Positions 1-6,799 of a stretch of DNA of 11,584 nucleotides are shown here, one piece after another. Source of the DNA: Phycisphaerales bacterium (GTDB lineage: Bacteria > Planctomycetota > Phycisphaerae > Sedimentisphaerales > Anaerohalosphaeraceae); contig PMBP01000033.1 of assembly GCA_003152975.1 (NCBI GenBank), forward strand, positions 2,768 to 14,351, given 5' to 3'. Position 1 is the first letter of the stretch. Every line of letters starts with the position of its first letter. The notes under the pieces were generated by a model. It was given only the letters and a program-made list of their open reading frames with translations, did no database searches and was not told the origin of the DNA. The position numbers were made by a program, and so were the translations under genes.

Positions 1-1578
1 ATTGGCCAGGGCTTGGATCTCGAATACATCCCCGTCGTTGAGATAACCGGGGATGCTTCCATTGCTGTTGAATTGAATCTTGAGCCCTTCGTTGACTCCG
101 GCGATCGTCCCCGGCACATATCCGTCACCGAGGTTGATTTTGGCCACGACCATCCCCGATCCATCAACAACTTCCAGTTCCGTCGTCCCGTTGCCGATCG
201 CTTGAGTCCCTCCGGGCGGTGTGGTCTGGACCGTACAGGTATAAGTCTGATTCGTATCCCCCGTATAGGTCCCCAGGATCTGGATCGTCGGCGGCGCCTC
301 GTCGGCCCCGGCTCCGGCTCCCGCTAGAGGCCCCGCAGGGTACCCGCTCGGCAAGGCCAGCGCACCCGGCAGAAAGTCGAACGAATAGCCCGGATTGGCC
401 ACGATCTGGAGCCGCCCGGCATTGACGCCCGTATTGAGATTCAATCCTGGAATGGCCGCGATATCCGCCGCAACGCTGGCCAATGTGGAGGTGTTGGCAT
501 CCACATGAATCGTATGACGCGTCACCGCGCCGCTGGAATCGGTCAATCGAAGACTGATATCCCCGGTCGTCGCCGGGGGAACGAACTGGTCCACATCCGT
601 CTCGGTCATCGTCCAGCCGTATAACCGCTGAAACGATCCCGACGATCCGACACCCTGGACTTGTAGATGGTTCGTTTCCTGAATAATATTCTGTGCCAGC
701 GTATCCAGACTGCTGCTGATGTCCCGGATGATGGTATCCCGCAGAGAAATCAATCCTCCGATCCTGCCCCCTTCCACCCGCGTGTTATAGCTGTCCTGCC
801 CCGCCGGAGTCACGCCCAGATCATAATTCCCCCCGTTCTCCACCAGCCCAATACTCAGCTTGGTACTATTCGCCCCCAGGACCATCGATGTGTCGCCAAC
901 CATTACATCCATCACATCGTATTCTTGCCGATAGGTCTTGATGCCGATCATCTGACTGAGCTTGGTGATCAACTGGTCCCGCTGGTCCTGCAGGTTGTTG
1001 GTTGCCTTGCCCTGCACTCCCAAGGCCGCGATTCGTTTGTTCAAATCCGCGATCTGCCCCGTCACGATGTTCACATCTTTGATCGTATCCTGTGCCTCGG
1101 TATAGGTCTGTTCGTCCAAATCCCGCGCCACCGACGACAGGTTCCGCAATTGATTAGCCAGGGTCTCCGCCCCGGACACGACCAAACTCTGCAGGTTCAC
1201 ATCCGTCGGCGTGGCCGCCAGTTGATTAAGTGAATTGAAAAAATTGTCCATGGCCGAGCTGAGTCCCGAGGTGGTCAACTCCGCAAAAGAGCTTTCCATC
1301 GTCGTCAGGGCTTCCAGCTCCTTCTGGATCTGGGCCATGTCCGATTCATGGCTGACAATCTCCCCATCCAGCAGTTTGTCGATCATTCGCTGGATCCCCG
1401 CGACGGACACACCCTGGCCGATCTGTTGACCGCCCGTATAGGCATCCTCGGCCGGACGAAGGTCCACTGTCTGGCGGTGATACCCTTCCGTCGCTCCGTT
1501 GGCCAGGTTGTTGCCAACCACATCCAATGCCAACTGGGCTGCATGAAGCCCGCTGATCCCGATTTCATATCCGGCCAT
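1..1578 (-). CDS. flgK: Flagellar hook-associated protein 1 FlgK (partial, C-terminus beyond window)
   Basis: The frame is open from an ATG at 1578 to the left edge, giving 526 codons without a stop. FlgK is secreted and forms the first ring of the hook-filament junction. The N-terminus (residues 1-33) has the rod/hook/HAP D0 signature, with LDVVGNNLANGATEGY at about 18-33. A coiled-coil region (about 75-200) contains the FlgK-typical segment ATPTDVNLQSLVVSGAETLA at 121-140. Residues 233-307 carry the conserved GANSTKLSIG and GGRIGGLISLRD stretches. After a Gly/Ala/Pro-rich linker (about 410-430) comes a beta-rich segment to 526 that ends in NDGDVFEIQALAN. The C-terminal D0 helix has not been reached, so the full protein should be clearly longer than the ~547 residues of enteric FlgK. 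A GGAG seven nt before the ATG supports the start. It lies 29 nt after flgN, its likely chaperone gene. Identity is secure; the exact domain arrangement of the insertion is inferred. Confidence 0.93.
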   Translation of the reverse strand, partial: MAGYEIGISGLHAAQLALDVVGNNLANGATEGYHRQTVDLRPAEDAYTGGQQIGQGVSVAGIQRMIDKLLDGEIVSHESDMAQIQKELEALTTMESSFAELTTSGLSSAMDNFFNSLNQLAATPTDVNLQSLVVSGAETLANQLRNLSSVARDLDEQTYTEAQDTIKDVNIVTGQIADLNKRIAALGVQGKATNNLQDQRDQLITKLSQMIGIKTYRQEYDVMDVMVGDTSMVLGANSTKLSIGLVENGGNYDLGVTPAGQDSYNTRVEGGRIGGLISLRDTIIRDISSSLDTLAQNIIQETNHLQVQGVGSSGSFQRLYGWTMTETDVDQFVPPATTGDISLRLTDSSGAVTRHTIHVDANTSTLASVAADIAAIPGLNLNTGVNAGRLQIVANPGYSFDFLPGALALPSGYPAGPLAGAGAGADEAPPTIQILGTYTGDTNQTYTCTVQTTPPGGTQAIGNGTTELEVVDGSGMVVAKINLGDGYVPGTIAGVNEGLKIQFNSNGSIPGYLNDGDVFEIQALAN

Positions 1579-1607
1579 GTGCCATCTCCATTATCATCGG
1601 CCGCCAA

Positions 1608-2123
1608 TCACATCTGTACGCTCACCAGCCGGTCCTGGACCTGCCAACTCGACCGGCCCTGCGCGTTATAGGAATCCCCGACGCCCCCCAGCATCGCCCG
1701 CAGTAACATCCGGTTCAGCCGTGCACAATCCGTCAACAACAATCCCGTCAAGTGGTGCTCCATTTTCAATTGCCGCACCTGTTTGTACAATTGTTGCTGC
1801 CGATGCCGCAGCGGATCGCCCTGTTCGGCCGGCAACCCGCGGATCACCCGCGTCAGATTCAGTCGCTCCAGATCGCATCCGATCCAGTCGGCCAGTCGTT
1901 GGCGAAGGCGCTGCCTCCGTTGATCCAACGGCGAAAAGTCGCTCTGACGGGCCCCAATCCGGCTCAACAAATCCTGCAGGCCGGCCTCGTCCCGGCGGAT
2001 CACGGCCGACCGCAGGTCGTCCAACTCCGTCAGGGTGCGTTCGACCCGCCGCTGTTCCTGATCCAGCACTGCGTTCAGTTCCGCCAGCAAGCCCGCATCC
2101 AGTTCGATCTGAGTCATCGTCAT
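1608..2123 (-). CDS. flgN: FlgN-like flagellar export chaperone
   Basis: This 171-residue protein is highly charged and almost entirely helical, rich in Leu, Gln, Arg and Asp, with no signal peptide or membrane segment. It fits the FlgN family, cytoplasmic chaperones that hold FlgK and FlgL before export through the flagellar type III apparatus. Long amphipathic helices span roughly residues 4-75 and 100-145. The C-terminal tail is Gln/Ser-rich. Sequence conservation in this family is weak, so the call rests on length, helical character and position between flgJ and flgK, which is the usual place. The ATG at 2123 overlaps the flgJ stop in an ATGA arrangement, suggesting translational coupling. 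A second in-frame ATG at 2117 is also possible. No strong ribosome site precedes either. The product could be an unrelated helical flagellar protein, but that is less likely. Confidence 0.8.
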   Translation of the reverse strand: MTMTQIELDAGLLAELNAVLDQEQRRVERTLTELDDLRSAVIRRDEAGLQDLLSRIGARQSDFSPLDQRRQRLRQRLADWIGCDLERLNLTRVIRGLPAEQGDPLRHRQQQLYKQVRQLKMEHHLTGLLLTDCARLNRMLLRAMLGGVGDSYNAQGRSSWQVQDRLVSVQM

Positions 2124-2488
2124 ATCCGTTCATCCAGTCCCGGATTGCCATCCGTCTCCGGTTCAATCGATCCGGCCTTCTGCTGCCGGGACATCATTGA
2201 ATACAGGTCCTTCCACATTCCGATGCCCCCCTCATCGCCGACCGCCTGCGCCATGAACGACCAGTACATCCCTTGGATCTGTTCCGACGACGAATCCTCA
2301 TGCTCGTCATCCGGGACGGTATCCTTCATCACGCTCATCACCTGGTGCACGAACACAGACTCGAAATCGTGGGCTACTTTCTTGAGCTTTTCCTGTTGGG
2401 CGGTCCCCGCCGCCGCCTTCGACGGTCCGGACGGTTCCATCCCCAATGTTAGCGGATTGATCGGCAGGGATGTCGGTTCCAGATTCAT
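2120..2488 (-). CDS. flgJ: Single-domain FlgJ, rod-binding/rod cap protein
   Basis: This 122-residue protein matches only the N-terminal rod-binding half of FlgJ. Residues about 33-95 hold the signature: LKKVAHDFESVFVHQVMSVM, then EQIQGMYWSFMAQAVGDEGG and a terminal IGMWKDLY. FlgJ caps the growing rod in the periplasm. The C-terminal muramidase domain present in enteric FlgJ (about 313 residues) is absent, and the gene ends cleanly with a TGA inside the flgN start, so this is the natural short form rather than a truncation. Peptidoglycan opening must then come from a separate enzyme, not visible here. The ATG at 2488 follows the flgI stop by 13 nt, with GGAG about nine nt upstream. The first 30 residues are Pro/Ser/Ala-rich and likely unstructured. 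Confidence 0.92.
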   Translation of the reverse strand: MNLEPTSLPINPLTLGMEPSGPSKAAAGTAQQEKLKKVAHDFESVFVHQVMSVMKDTVPDDEHEDSSSEQIQGMYWSFMAQAVGDEGGIGMWKDLYSMMSRQQKAGSIEPETDGNPGLDERI

Positions 2489-2501
2489 CTTTCCGGCTCC
2501 A

Positions 2502-3614
2502 TTACATCGTTCTCAATTCCGCTTGCAGGGCCCCCGCCGCCCGCAGCGCATTGAAGATCGCAATCAGGTCTCGCGGAGTCGCCCCGATCATATTCAGGGC
2601 ATCCACAAGTTCCGTCACGGTCACCACCTTGGGGACACGGATCAGATGCCCCTTTTCTTCGTCAACGGAAATGGAGGTATCCGGCACCACCACCGTCGTG
2701 GCATTCTCGGTCAAGGGAGCGACCGGCTGCGACACCAAACTCTGTTCCTTGACCTTGACCACCAGACTGCCCTGGGCAATCGCCGTCTCCGAGATTCCTA
2801 CATGGCCCCCCGCCACGATCGTGCCCGTCTTTTCGTTGATCACCACTACCGCCGCCAGGTCCACCTCCACATCCACTTCCAGGACCTTGCTGATAAATTG
2901 CAGTTCTTGCCCCGGATTCACTTCTTTTGGAATTCGCACCCTCACCGATCCCGGATCTTCCACAAGCACACAACCCGCAACGAATGCGTCGATCCCTTCC
3001 TGGATACGCTGTGCCGTCGTCAGATCGGGATTTCGCAGGGTCAGGGTGAAATGCCGCTGGCCCCCTATCATTTCGATCACCGTCGATCGTTCCGACCGTT
3101 CGACATGCGCCCCATTGGGAATCCGTCCCGAGGTCGGGTGGTTCTTGGCCATCTTGCTACCCGTCTGTCCTTCGACCGTCCACGAGGCCGTCGAGATCGC
3201 GCCCGCCCGGGCTACCGCGTACACCTGTCCGTCGAGTCCTTTCAACTCCGTCGCCAGCAGGATCCCTCCTTGCAGACCCTTGGCGTCTCCCAATGTCGAG
3301 ACATTGATATCAATCGTCGTTCCTTCCCGATCATACGGCCCTAACTCCGCCGTTACCGCTACCAAGGCGATACTCCCGCTGGCCAGCAGGCTCGGTGTAA
3401 AGGTCAGCCCGTCCTCCCTCCGCAACAGACTGGCCAGGGCCTGGGCGCTGGGCAGCTTCGAATCCCCGGTGTTATTCAGGCCTACCACCAGTCCCGTTCC
3501 CATCAACGGGTTCCCGCGTTCGCCATAGATGGTTGCGATATCCTTGATCCTGGCCGCCTCAATCGGGGCAAGGATCATCAGGTATCCCACCAGAAGTATG
3601 ATCGTATGTCTCAT
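2502..3614 (-). CDS. flgI: Flagellar P-ring protein FlgI
   Basis: This 370-residue protein has the usual length for FlgI, which forms the P-ring in the peptidoglycan layer around the rod. Residues 1-20 form a Sec signal peptide (MRHTIILLVG start, cleavage likely after IEA before ARIKDIA). Family landmarks are clear: RIKDIATIYGERGNPLMGTG at 22-41, GLVVGLNNTGD just after, INEKTGTIVAGGHVGIS near 265-281, and the C-terminal stretch from VTELVDALNMIGATPRDLIA through NALRAAGALQAEL. The start is 15 nt after the flgH stop, with GGGAAGG upstream. Its chaperone gene flgA and the L-ring gene flgH are immediately upstream, so all the bushing components are made from adjacent cistrons. Nothing appears missing or disrupted. 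Confidence 0.97.
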   Translation of the reverse strand: MRHTIILLVGYLMILAPIEAARIKDIATIYGERGNPLMGTGLVVGLNNTGDSKLPSAQALASLLRREDGLTFTPSLLASGSIALVAVTAELGPYDREGTTIDINVSTLGDAKGLQGGILLATELKGLDGQVYAVARAGAISTASWTVEGQTGSKMAKNHPTSGRIPNGAHVERSERSTVIEMIGGQRHFTLTLRNPDLTTAQRIQEGIDAFVAGCVLVEDPGSVRVRIPKEVNPGQELQFISKVLEVDVEVDLAAVVVINEKTGTIVAGGHVGISETAIAQGSLVVKVKEQSLVSQPVAPLTENATTVVVPDTSISVDEEKGHLIRVPKVVTVTELVDALNMIGATPRDLIAIFNALRAAGALQAELRTM

Positions 3615-3629
3615 CGTCTGCCTTCCCTA

Positions 3630-4247
3630 TCAGAATGGCCACAGGAAATCCACAATCTTGCCCAGCCAGCCCGGCTCGTTATAGCTCTTGGTCACGCCAT
3701 CGTTGATCGAAATCAACTTGAAATTCGCCACCTGTTCGCTGCGAATCGAGTTGTCGAACAGAATATCCCGGGGCTGCACGATTCCGCTGGCCTGGATGAT
3801 CTGTTTGTCGCCCCCGGACTCGCGCTCCCGCGTTCCCATCACCACCAGAGTCCCGTTGGGATTGACATCGATCACTATTACCGTAATCCGGTCCTCGAAT
3901 TTTCGCTCGTCCTTGTAATCGCTCTTGCCGGTTAGCGACTTTGAGGATTCGGCCTGAAATTTCAAACTGGGAATAGATGTGATGATGCTTCCGACCTGGA
4001 CATCTTTTCCGTTGAAATTCACATCATTGGAAGTCGTTTTCTGCAAGTCCCGATTGACCTTGTTATCAACCTTGCTGTTCTCGCTAATAATGATCGTCAG
4101 CACATCACCAACCTTGCCGGCCTTATCGTCGGAAAACACGCCCTTGGCTGTCTGATTTTTTTTGGCATAGATCGATCCCGCCGTCGCATTCGCAGCAAGA
4201 ATCATTCCCGCCACACACACCGCCAGTATCCATGGTCCGCGTTTCAT
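3630..4247 (-). CDS. flgH: Flagellar L-ring protein FlgH
   Basis: This 205-residue FlgH is the outer-membrane L-ring subunit. Recognisable stretches are GSIYAKKNQTAKGVFSDDKA at 24-43, KVGDVLTIIISENSKVDNKV at 45-64, the middle DRITVIVIDVNPNGTLVVMG, the QPRDILFDNSIRSEQVANFK region, and the terminal WLGKIVDFLWPF. The N-terminus is a signal peptide (about 1-23), but no lipobox cysteine sits at the cleavage site. The only early Cys (residue 11, in LAVCV) lies inside the hydrophobic core with Val at -1, which does not fit lipoprotein processing. Signal peptidase I cleavage at ANA or ATA is more likely. Most studied FlgH proteins are lipoproteins, so this is a notable deviation. The ATG overlaps the flgA stop (ATGA), and AAGGGA upstream is a good ribosome site. 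Loss of signal at these four bases would uncouple the two cistrons. Confidence 0.95.
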   Translation of the reverse strand: MKRGPWILAVCVAGMILAANATAGSIYAKKNQTAKGVFSDDKAGKVGDVLTIIISENSKVDNKVNRDLQKTTSNDVNFNGKDVQVGSIITSIPSLKFQAESSKSLTGKSDYKDERKFEDRITVIVIDVNPNGTLVVMGTRERESGGDKQIIQASGIVQPRDILFDNSIRSEQVANFKLISINDGVTKSYNEPGWLGKIVDFLWPF

Positions 4248-5245
4248 AACTGGATCCCTTCATGATAGGGTTCGAGGGTCCCATCCGGCCGTACTCTGGC
4301 CTTGATGACCCGCGAATCCTTGTCTGATCCCATCTTTACCGAAATGAACTCCCCGACCTTACCGTCGCCCTGGGCCTCGCCCAGCGAGGAAATCAACAGC
4401 CGTCCCGTTTCCAATTTGACCACCACCATCTGCCGTCGTCGAACCAGGATCGGCGCCTCGACCGGCGCTAACCGCTGGGGTTCGATCTCCGCCCCTTTGA
4501 CCACCCGCTGCTGCGTCAGCATCCCGTAGGGAGCCGTCCATCCCGCCGGCTCCGGTTCGTTGGATTCCCCCGTTTCGATGGACACATTTCCGCTGGTCAA
4601 CTGTACCCCTGCGGCCAGGTCTTCGGCGGCCACCGCTCGATGACGAAGGTATTTCACGCCAAACAGGATGTCCTGTTGCGCAATCACCTTGTCCTTCTCC
4701 ACCGCTTCCACGCATACCCGTGCCAGTCCGCCCTGAATGGGTCCTGTTAACCGCGGGTTCAATTCCACCATATGTCCGGCCTCCAATGCAATCGGCCTGG
4801 GCGTTCGGATCAAAACGATCTTGCTCGGCGCGGGATTTAATCCCTTCAGCATCGCCAGTGCGACACTCGCCAGCCGATCACTGCCGAGGTTTCGCTCGTT
4901 TCGCCGAACGCTGACCTTTTCGGCGCCTCGCAGCGTAACCTGATCCGACGCGATACCACAGGACGCCAATCGGCTGATCACCGTCGGACGGTCCAGGACG
5001 ATCTGCTGTCCGATAACGCTGAACCGGCCCAGACTCACCGCCCGGGCCTGGGCCGCCAATGTCTCGTCTCCCCGCACGATGCCGATCTGTTCCAGCGTGA
5101 TCGTCTCGGATTCCACCGTCGGGGCCGGCAGAAGATATACCTGCAAATCGTCCTTCCCCGGCGCCGCGCCGGCTGCTGCGAGAATCCATAGCAGAGCCAG
5201 CGGCGCCATCCGCCCAACCGTGTGTCGTATCTGTCGCTGTTTCAT
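4244..5245 (-). CDS. flgA: FlgA, P-ring assembly chaperone
   Basis: The product is 333 residues from the chosen ATG. FlgA is a periplasmic chaperone for FlgI during P-ring assembly. Residues 1-29 form a Sec signal peptide (hydrophobic LALLWILAAAGAA). Residues about 35-190 are an extra N-terminal region absent from the 219-residue enteric protein. A SAF-like domain (about 197-259: KYLRHRAVAAEDLAAGVQLT then VVKGAEIEPQRL) and the C-terminal FlgA chaperone fold (about 260-327: VVVKLETGRLLISSLGEAQG, then KARVRPDGTLE) follow. The ATG at 5245 is preferred over an in-frame TTG at 5251 because AGAGG lies seven nt before the ATG but only one nt before the TTG. The gene begins 11 nt after flgG and overlaps flgH by four nt. 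Long FlgA forms are common in deltaproteobacteria and planctomycetes, from general knowledge of the family. Confidence 0.93.
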   Translation of the reverse strand: MKQRQIRHTVGRMAPLALLWILAAAGAAPGKDDLQVYLLPAPTVESETITLEQIGIVRGDETLAAQARAVSLGRFSVIGQQIVLDRPTVISRLASCGIASDQVTLRGAEKVSVRRNERNLGSDRLASVALAMLKGLNPAPSKIVLIRTPRPIALEAGHMVELNPRLTGPIQGGLARVCVEAVEKDKVIAQQDILFGVKYLRHRAVAAEDLAAGVQLTSGNVSIETGESNEPEPAGWTAPYGMLTQQRVVKGAEIEPQRLAPVEAPILVRRRQMVVVKLETGRLLISSLGEAQGDGKVGEFISVKMGSDKDSRVIKARVRPDGTLEPYHEGIQL

Positions 5246-5252
5246 ATTCAAA

Positions 5253-5257
5253 CCTCT
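5253..5257 (-). promoter_or_regulatory. Ribosome binding site deciding the flgA start
   Basis: AGAGG on the minus strand lies seven nt before the ATG at 5245. Its last bases overlap the flgG stop codon. This supports ATG 5245 rather than the TTG two codons upstream, and suggests ribosomes finishing flgG can reload for flgA. Confidence 0.6.
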
Positions 5258-6042
5258 TACCGAAGGAGCGTACCCAACTGGGTCAGCATGTTGTCGCCCG
5301 CCCGGATGACTTTCGAGTTGATCTCGTACCCTCGCTGGGCCGTAATCAGATTCACCAGTTCGCTAACCATCTGGACATTGGACTTTTCCACATACTTGGA
5401 CAAAATACTGCCATATCCCTGTTGCCCCGGCGTCCCGGCCGTTGCCGTGCCGCTGGCCTCCGTCTCTCGATACAGATTGCCTCCTTCCGAACTCAATCCC
5501 GCTGAATTTTGAAATCGATACAATTGAAGGTTACCCAGCACCTGATTGCCGGTGGGGGTTTGCGCGTTGACTGTCCCATCGCCCGCGATATCGACCGAGA
5601 TCGCATCTGCCGGAATCGTGATCGCCGGACTGATCGGATACCCGCTGGCCGTCACGATTTTCCCGTTGGCGTCTTTTTGCAACGATCCGTCCCGCGTGTA
5701 GCGCTTCTCGCCGCTACCGGGCAATGTCACCTCCAGAAAACCATCTCCCTGGATCGCTATATCCAACTCGTTGTCAGTTCGCTGCAGTTCGCCCATCGAA
5801 AAGACCTTGGTCGTCGCCGACGGTTGCACGCCGCTGCCGATCTCCAGACCGCTGGGCGCCTTGATCCCGCTGGCGACTTCACGGTCCGCCTCCCGCATCT
5901 TCAGGTATAACAGATCCTGAAAATTCATCATCGACCGCTTGAAACCCGTCGTGTTCACGTTCGCCAGGTTGTTCGCGATGGAATCCACCATCATCTGCTG
6001 GGCATCCATGCCCGTCGCCGCCGTCGCAAAAGCCCTGATCAT
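5257..6042 (-). CDS. flgG: Flagellar distal rod protein FlgG
   Basis: At 261 residues it matches FlgG length exactly. FlgG forms the distal rod, the drive shaft through the P- and L-rings. The N-terminal D0 helix and signature (MIRAFATAATGMDAQQMMVD, then IANNLANVNTTGFKR) lead into MNFQDLLYLKMREAD, a segment specific to FlgG. LEIGSGVQPSATTKVFSMGE at about 66-85 and TDNELDIAIQGDGFLEV follow. The C-terminal D0 helix (SNVQMVSELVNLITAQRGYE near 221-240, ending in LTQLGTLLR) is intact. CAGGAG eight nt upstream supports the ATG at 6042, which lies 19 nt after flgF. The protein is secreted by the flagellar type III system, so no Sec signal is expected and none is seen. Confidence 0.97.
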   Translation of the reverse strand: MIRAFATAATGMDAQQMMVDSIANNLANVNTTGFKRSMMNFQDLLYLKMREADREVASGIKAPSGLEIGSGVQPSATTKVFSMGELQRTDNELDIAIQGDGFLEVTLPGSGEKRYTRDGSLQKDANGKIVTASGYPISPAITIPADAISVDIAGDGTVNAQTPTGNQVLGNLQLYRFQNSAGLSSEGGNLYRETEASGTATAGTPGQQGYGSILSKYVEKSNVQMVSELVNLITAQRGYEINSKVIRAGDNMLTQLGTLLR

Positions 6043-6061
6043 GCCTTGTCTCCTGAATCGA

Positions 6062-6799
6062 TTACCCGTTGGCCGCCGTCATGATCGCCCGGGTATAGTC
6101 CTGCCGCTTGCGCAGGACATTCATATTCGTCTCATACATCCGCGCCACCACCATCAGGTTCACCATCTCCTCCACCGATCGAACATTCGAGGCCTCCTGG
6201 TATCCCTGATGTACCACGGAATTCGCCACCGGCACTGGGACCGCATCCGCCGGAGCCGAAAAACAATTGAATCCCTTCGCCGTCAGCCGGCTTTCGCTGG
6301 CCCCGAAATCCACCACCCGAATCCGTCCCAGCGTCGTGTCCCCGAATCGCAGGGCGCCATCCGGCGAAATCGAAATCGACTGCTCGCTGACCGTCGCCGG
6401 AATCATGATCGGTCCGTCCGCACCCGCCACATTTCGTCCATTCATGTCCACCAACCTCCCGTCCCGCTGGATCTGGAAGGCGCCGTTGCGCGTATAGAGA
6501 GGTCCTTCCGGCGTTTCCACCACGAAAAAACCCTTCCCCTGGATCGCCAGATCCAGCGTACGGTCCGTCTTGATCATCTGACCCTGGCTGAAATCCCGAG
6601 TGCTGATTGCCTGAATTGTGCCGTCTGCCGGCAGGGTTTCCGGCGCCTCCGACATCCGCGACAACAGCTCCTGGCTGAAACTGTTCAGGGTCCGCTTGTA
6701 CCCGGCCGTGCTCATGTTCGCCAGATTCTGTGCGACCGTCTCATACTCCTGCGTCAGCGCCTGGATATTGGAACTGAGACCTTCAAGGGAATCAGCCAT
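6062..6799 (-). CDS. flgF: Flagellar proximal rod protein FlgF (FlgG-like)
   Basis: This 245-residue member of the rod/hook family begins MADSLEGLSSNIQALTQEYE and continues with the D0 signature TVAQNLANMSTAGYKR. The central motif TDRTLDLAIQGKGFFVVETP (about 78-97), the YTRNGAFQIQRDGRLVDMNG stretch and the C-terminal SNVRSVEEMVNLMVVARMYE helix mark it as FlgF/FlgG type. Because the next gene is a canonical FlgG, this one is FlgF, proximal rod. The chosen ATG at 6799 has GGAGG eight nt upstream. An upstream in-frame ATG at 6823 would add MWRTEGSS without a comparable ribosome site. The start overlaps the end of the PilZ gene by eight nt. A lone Cys occurs in the GFNCFSAP segment, which is unusual in an exported axial protein but not diagnostic. 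Confidence 0.92.
   Translation of the reverse strand: MADSLEGLSSNIQALTQEYETVAQNLANMSTAGYKRTLNSFSQELLSRMSEAPETLPADGTIQAISTRDFSQGQMIKTDRTLDLAIQGKGFFVVETPEGPLYTRNGAFQIQRDGRLVDMNGRNVAGADGPIMIPATVSEQSISISPDGALRFGDTTLGRIRVVDFGASESRLTAKGFNCFSAPADAVPVPVANSVVHQGYQEASNVRSVEEMVNLMVVARMYETNMNVLRKRQDYTRAIMTAANG

Noticed and set aside
1505-1530. A GG-N10-GC match on the minus strand inside flgK
   Set aside because: It falls in the codons for the conserved GNNLANG motif and departs from the sigma-54 consensus at the -24 and -12 cores; it is coding sequence.
1752-3344. A 530-codon open frame on the plus strand across flgN, flgJ and flgI
   Set aside because: It is antisense to three well-identified flagellar genes, its translation is rich in Arg, His, Pro and Ser with no recognisable motif, and it has no ribosome site. 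Sense-strand genes that avoid TTA, CTA and TCA codons leave such antisense frames open.
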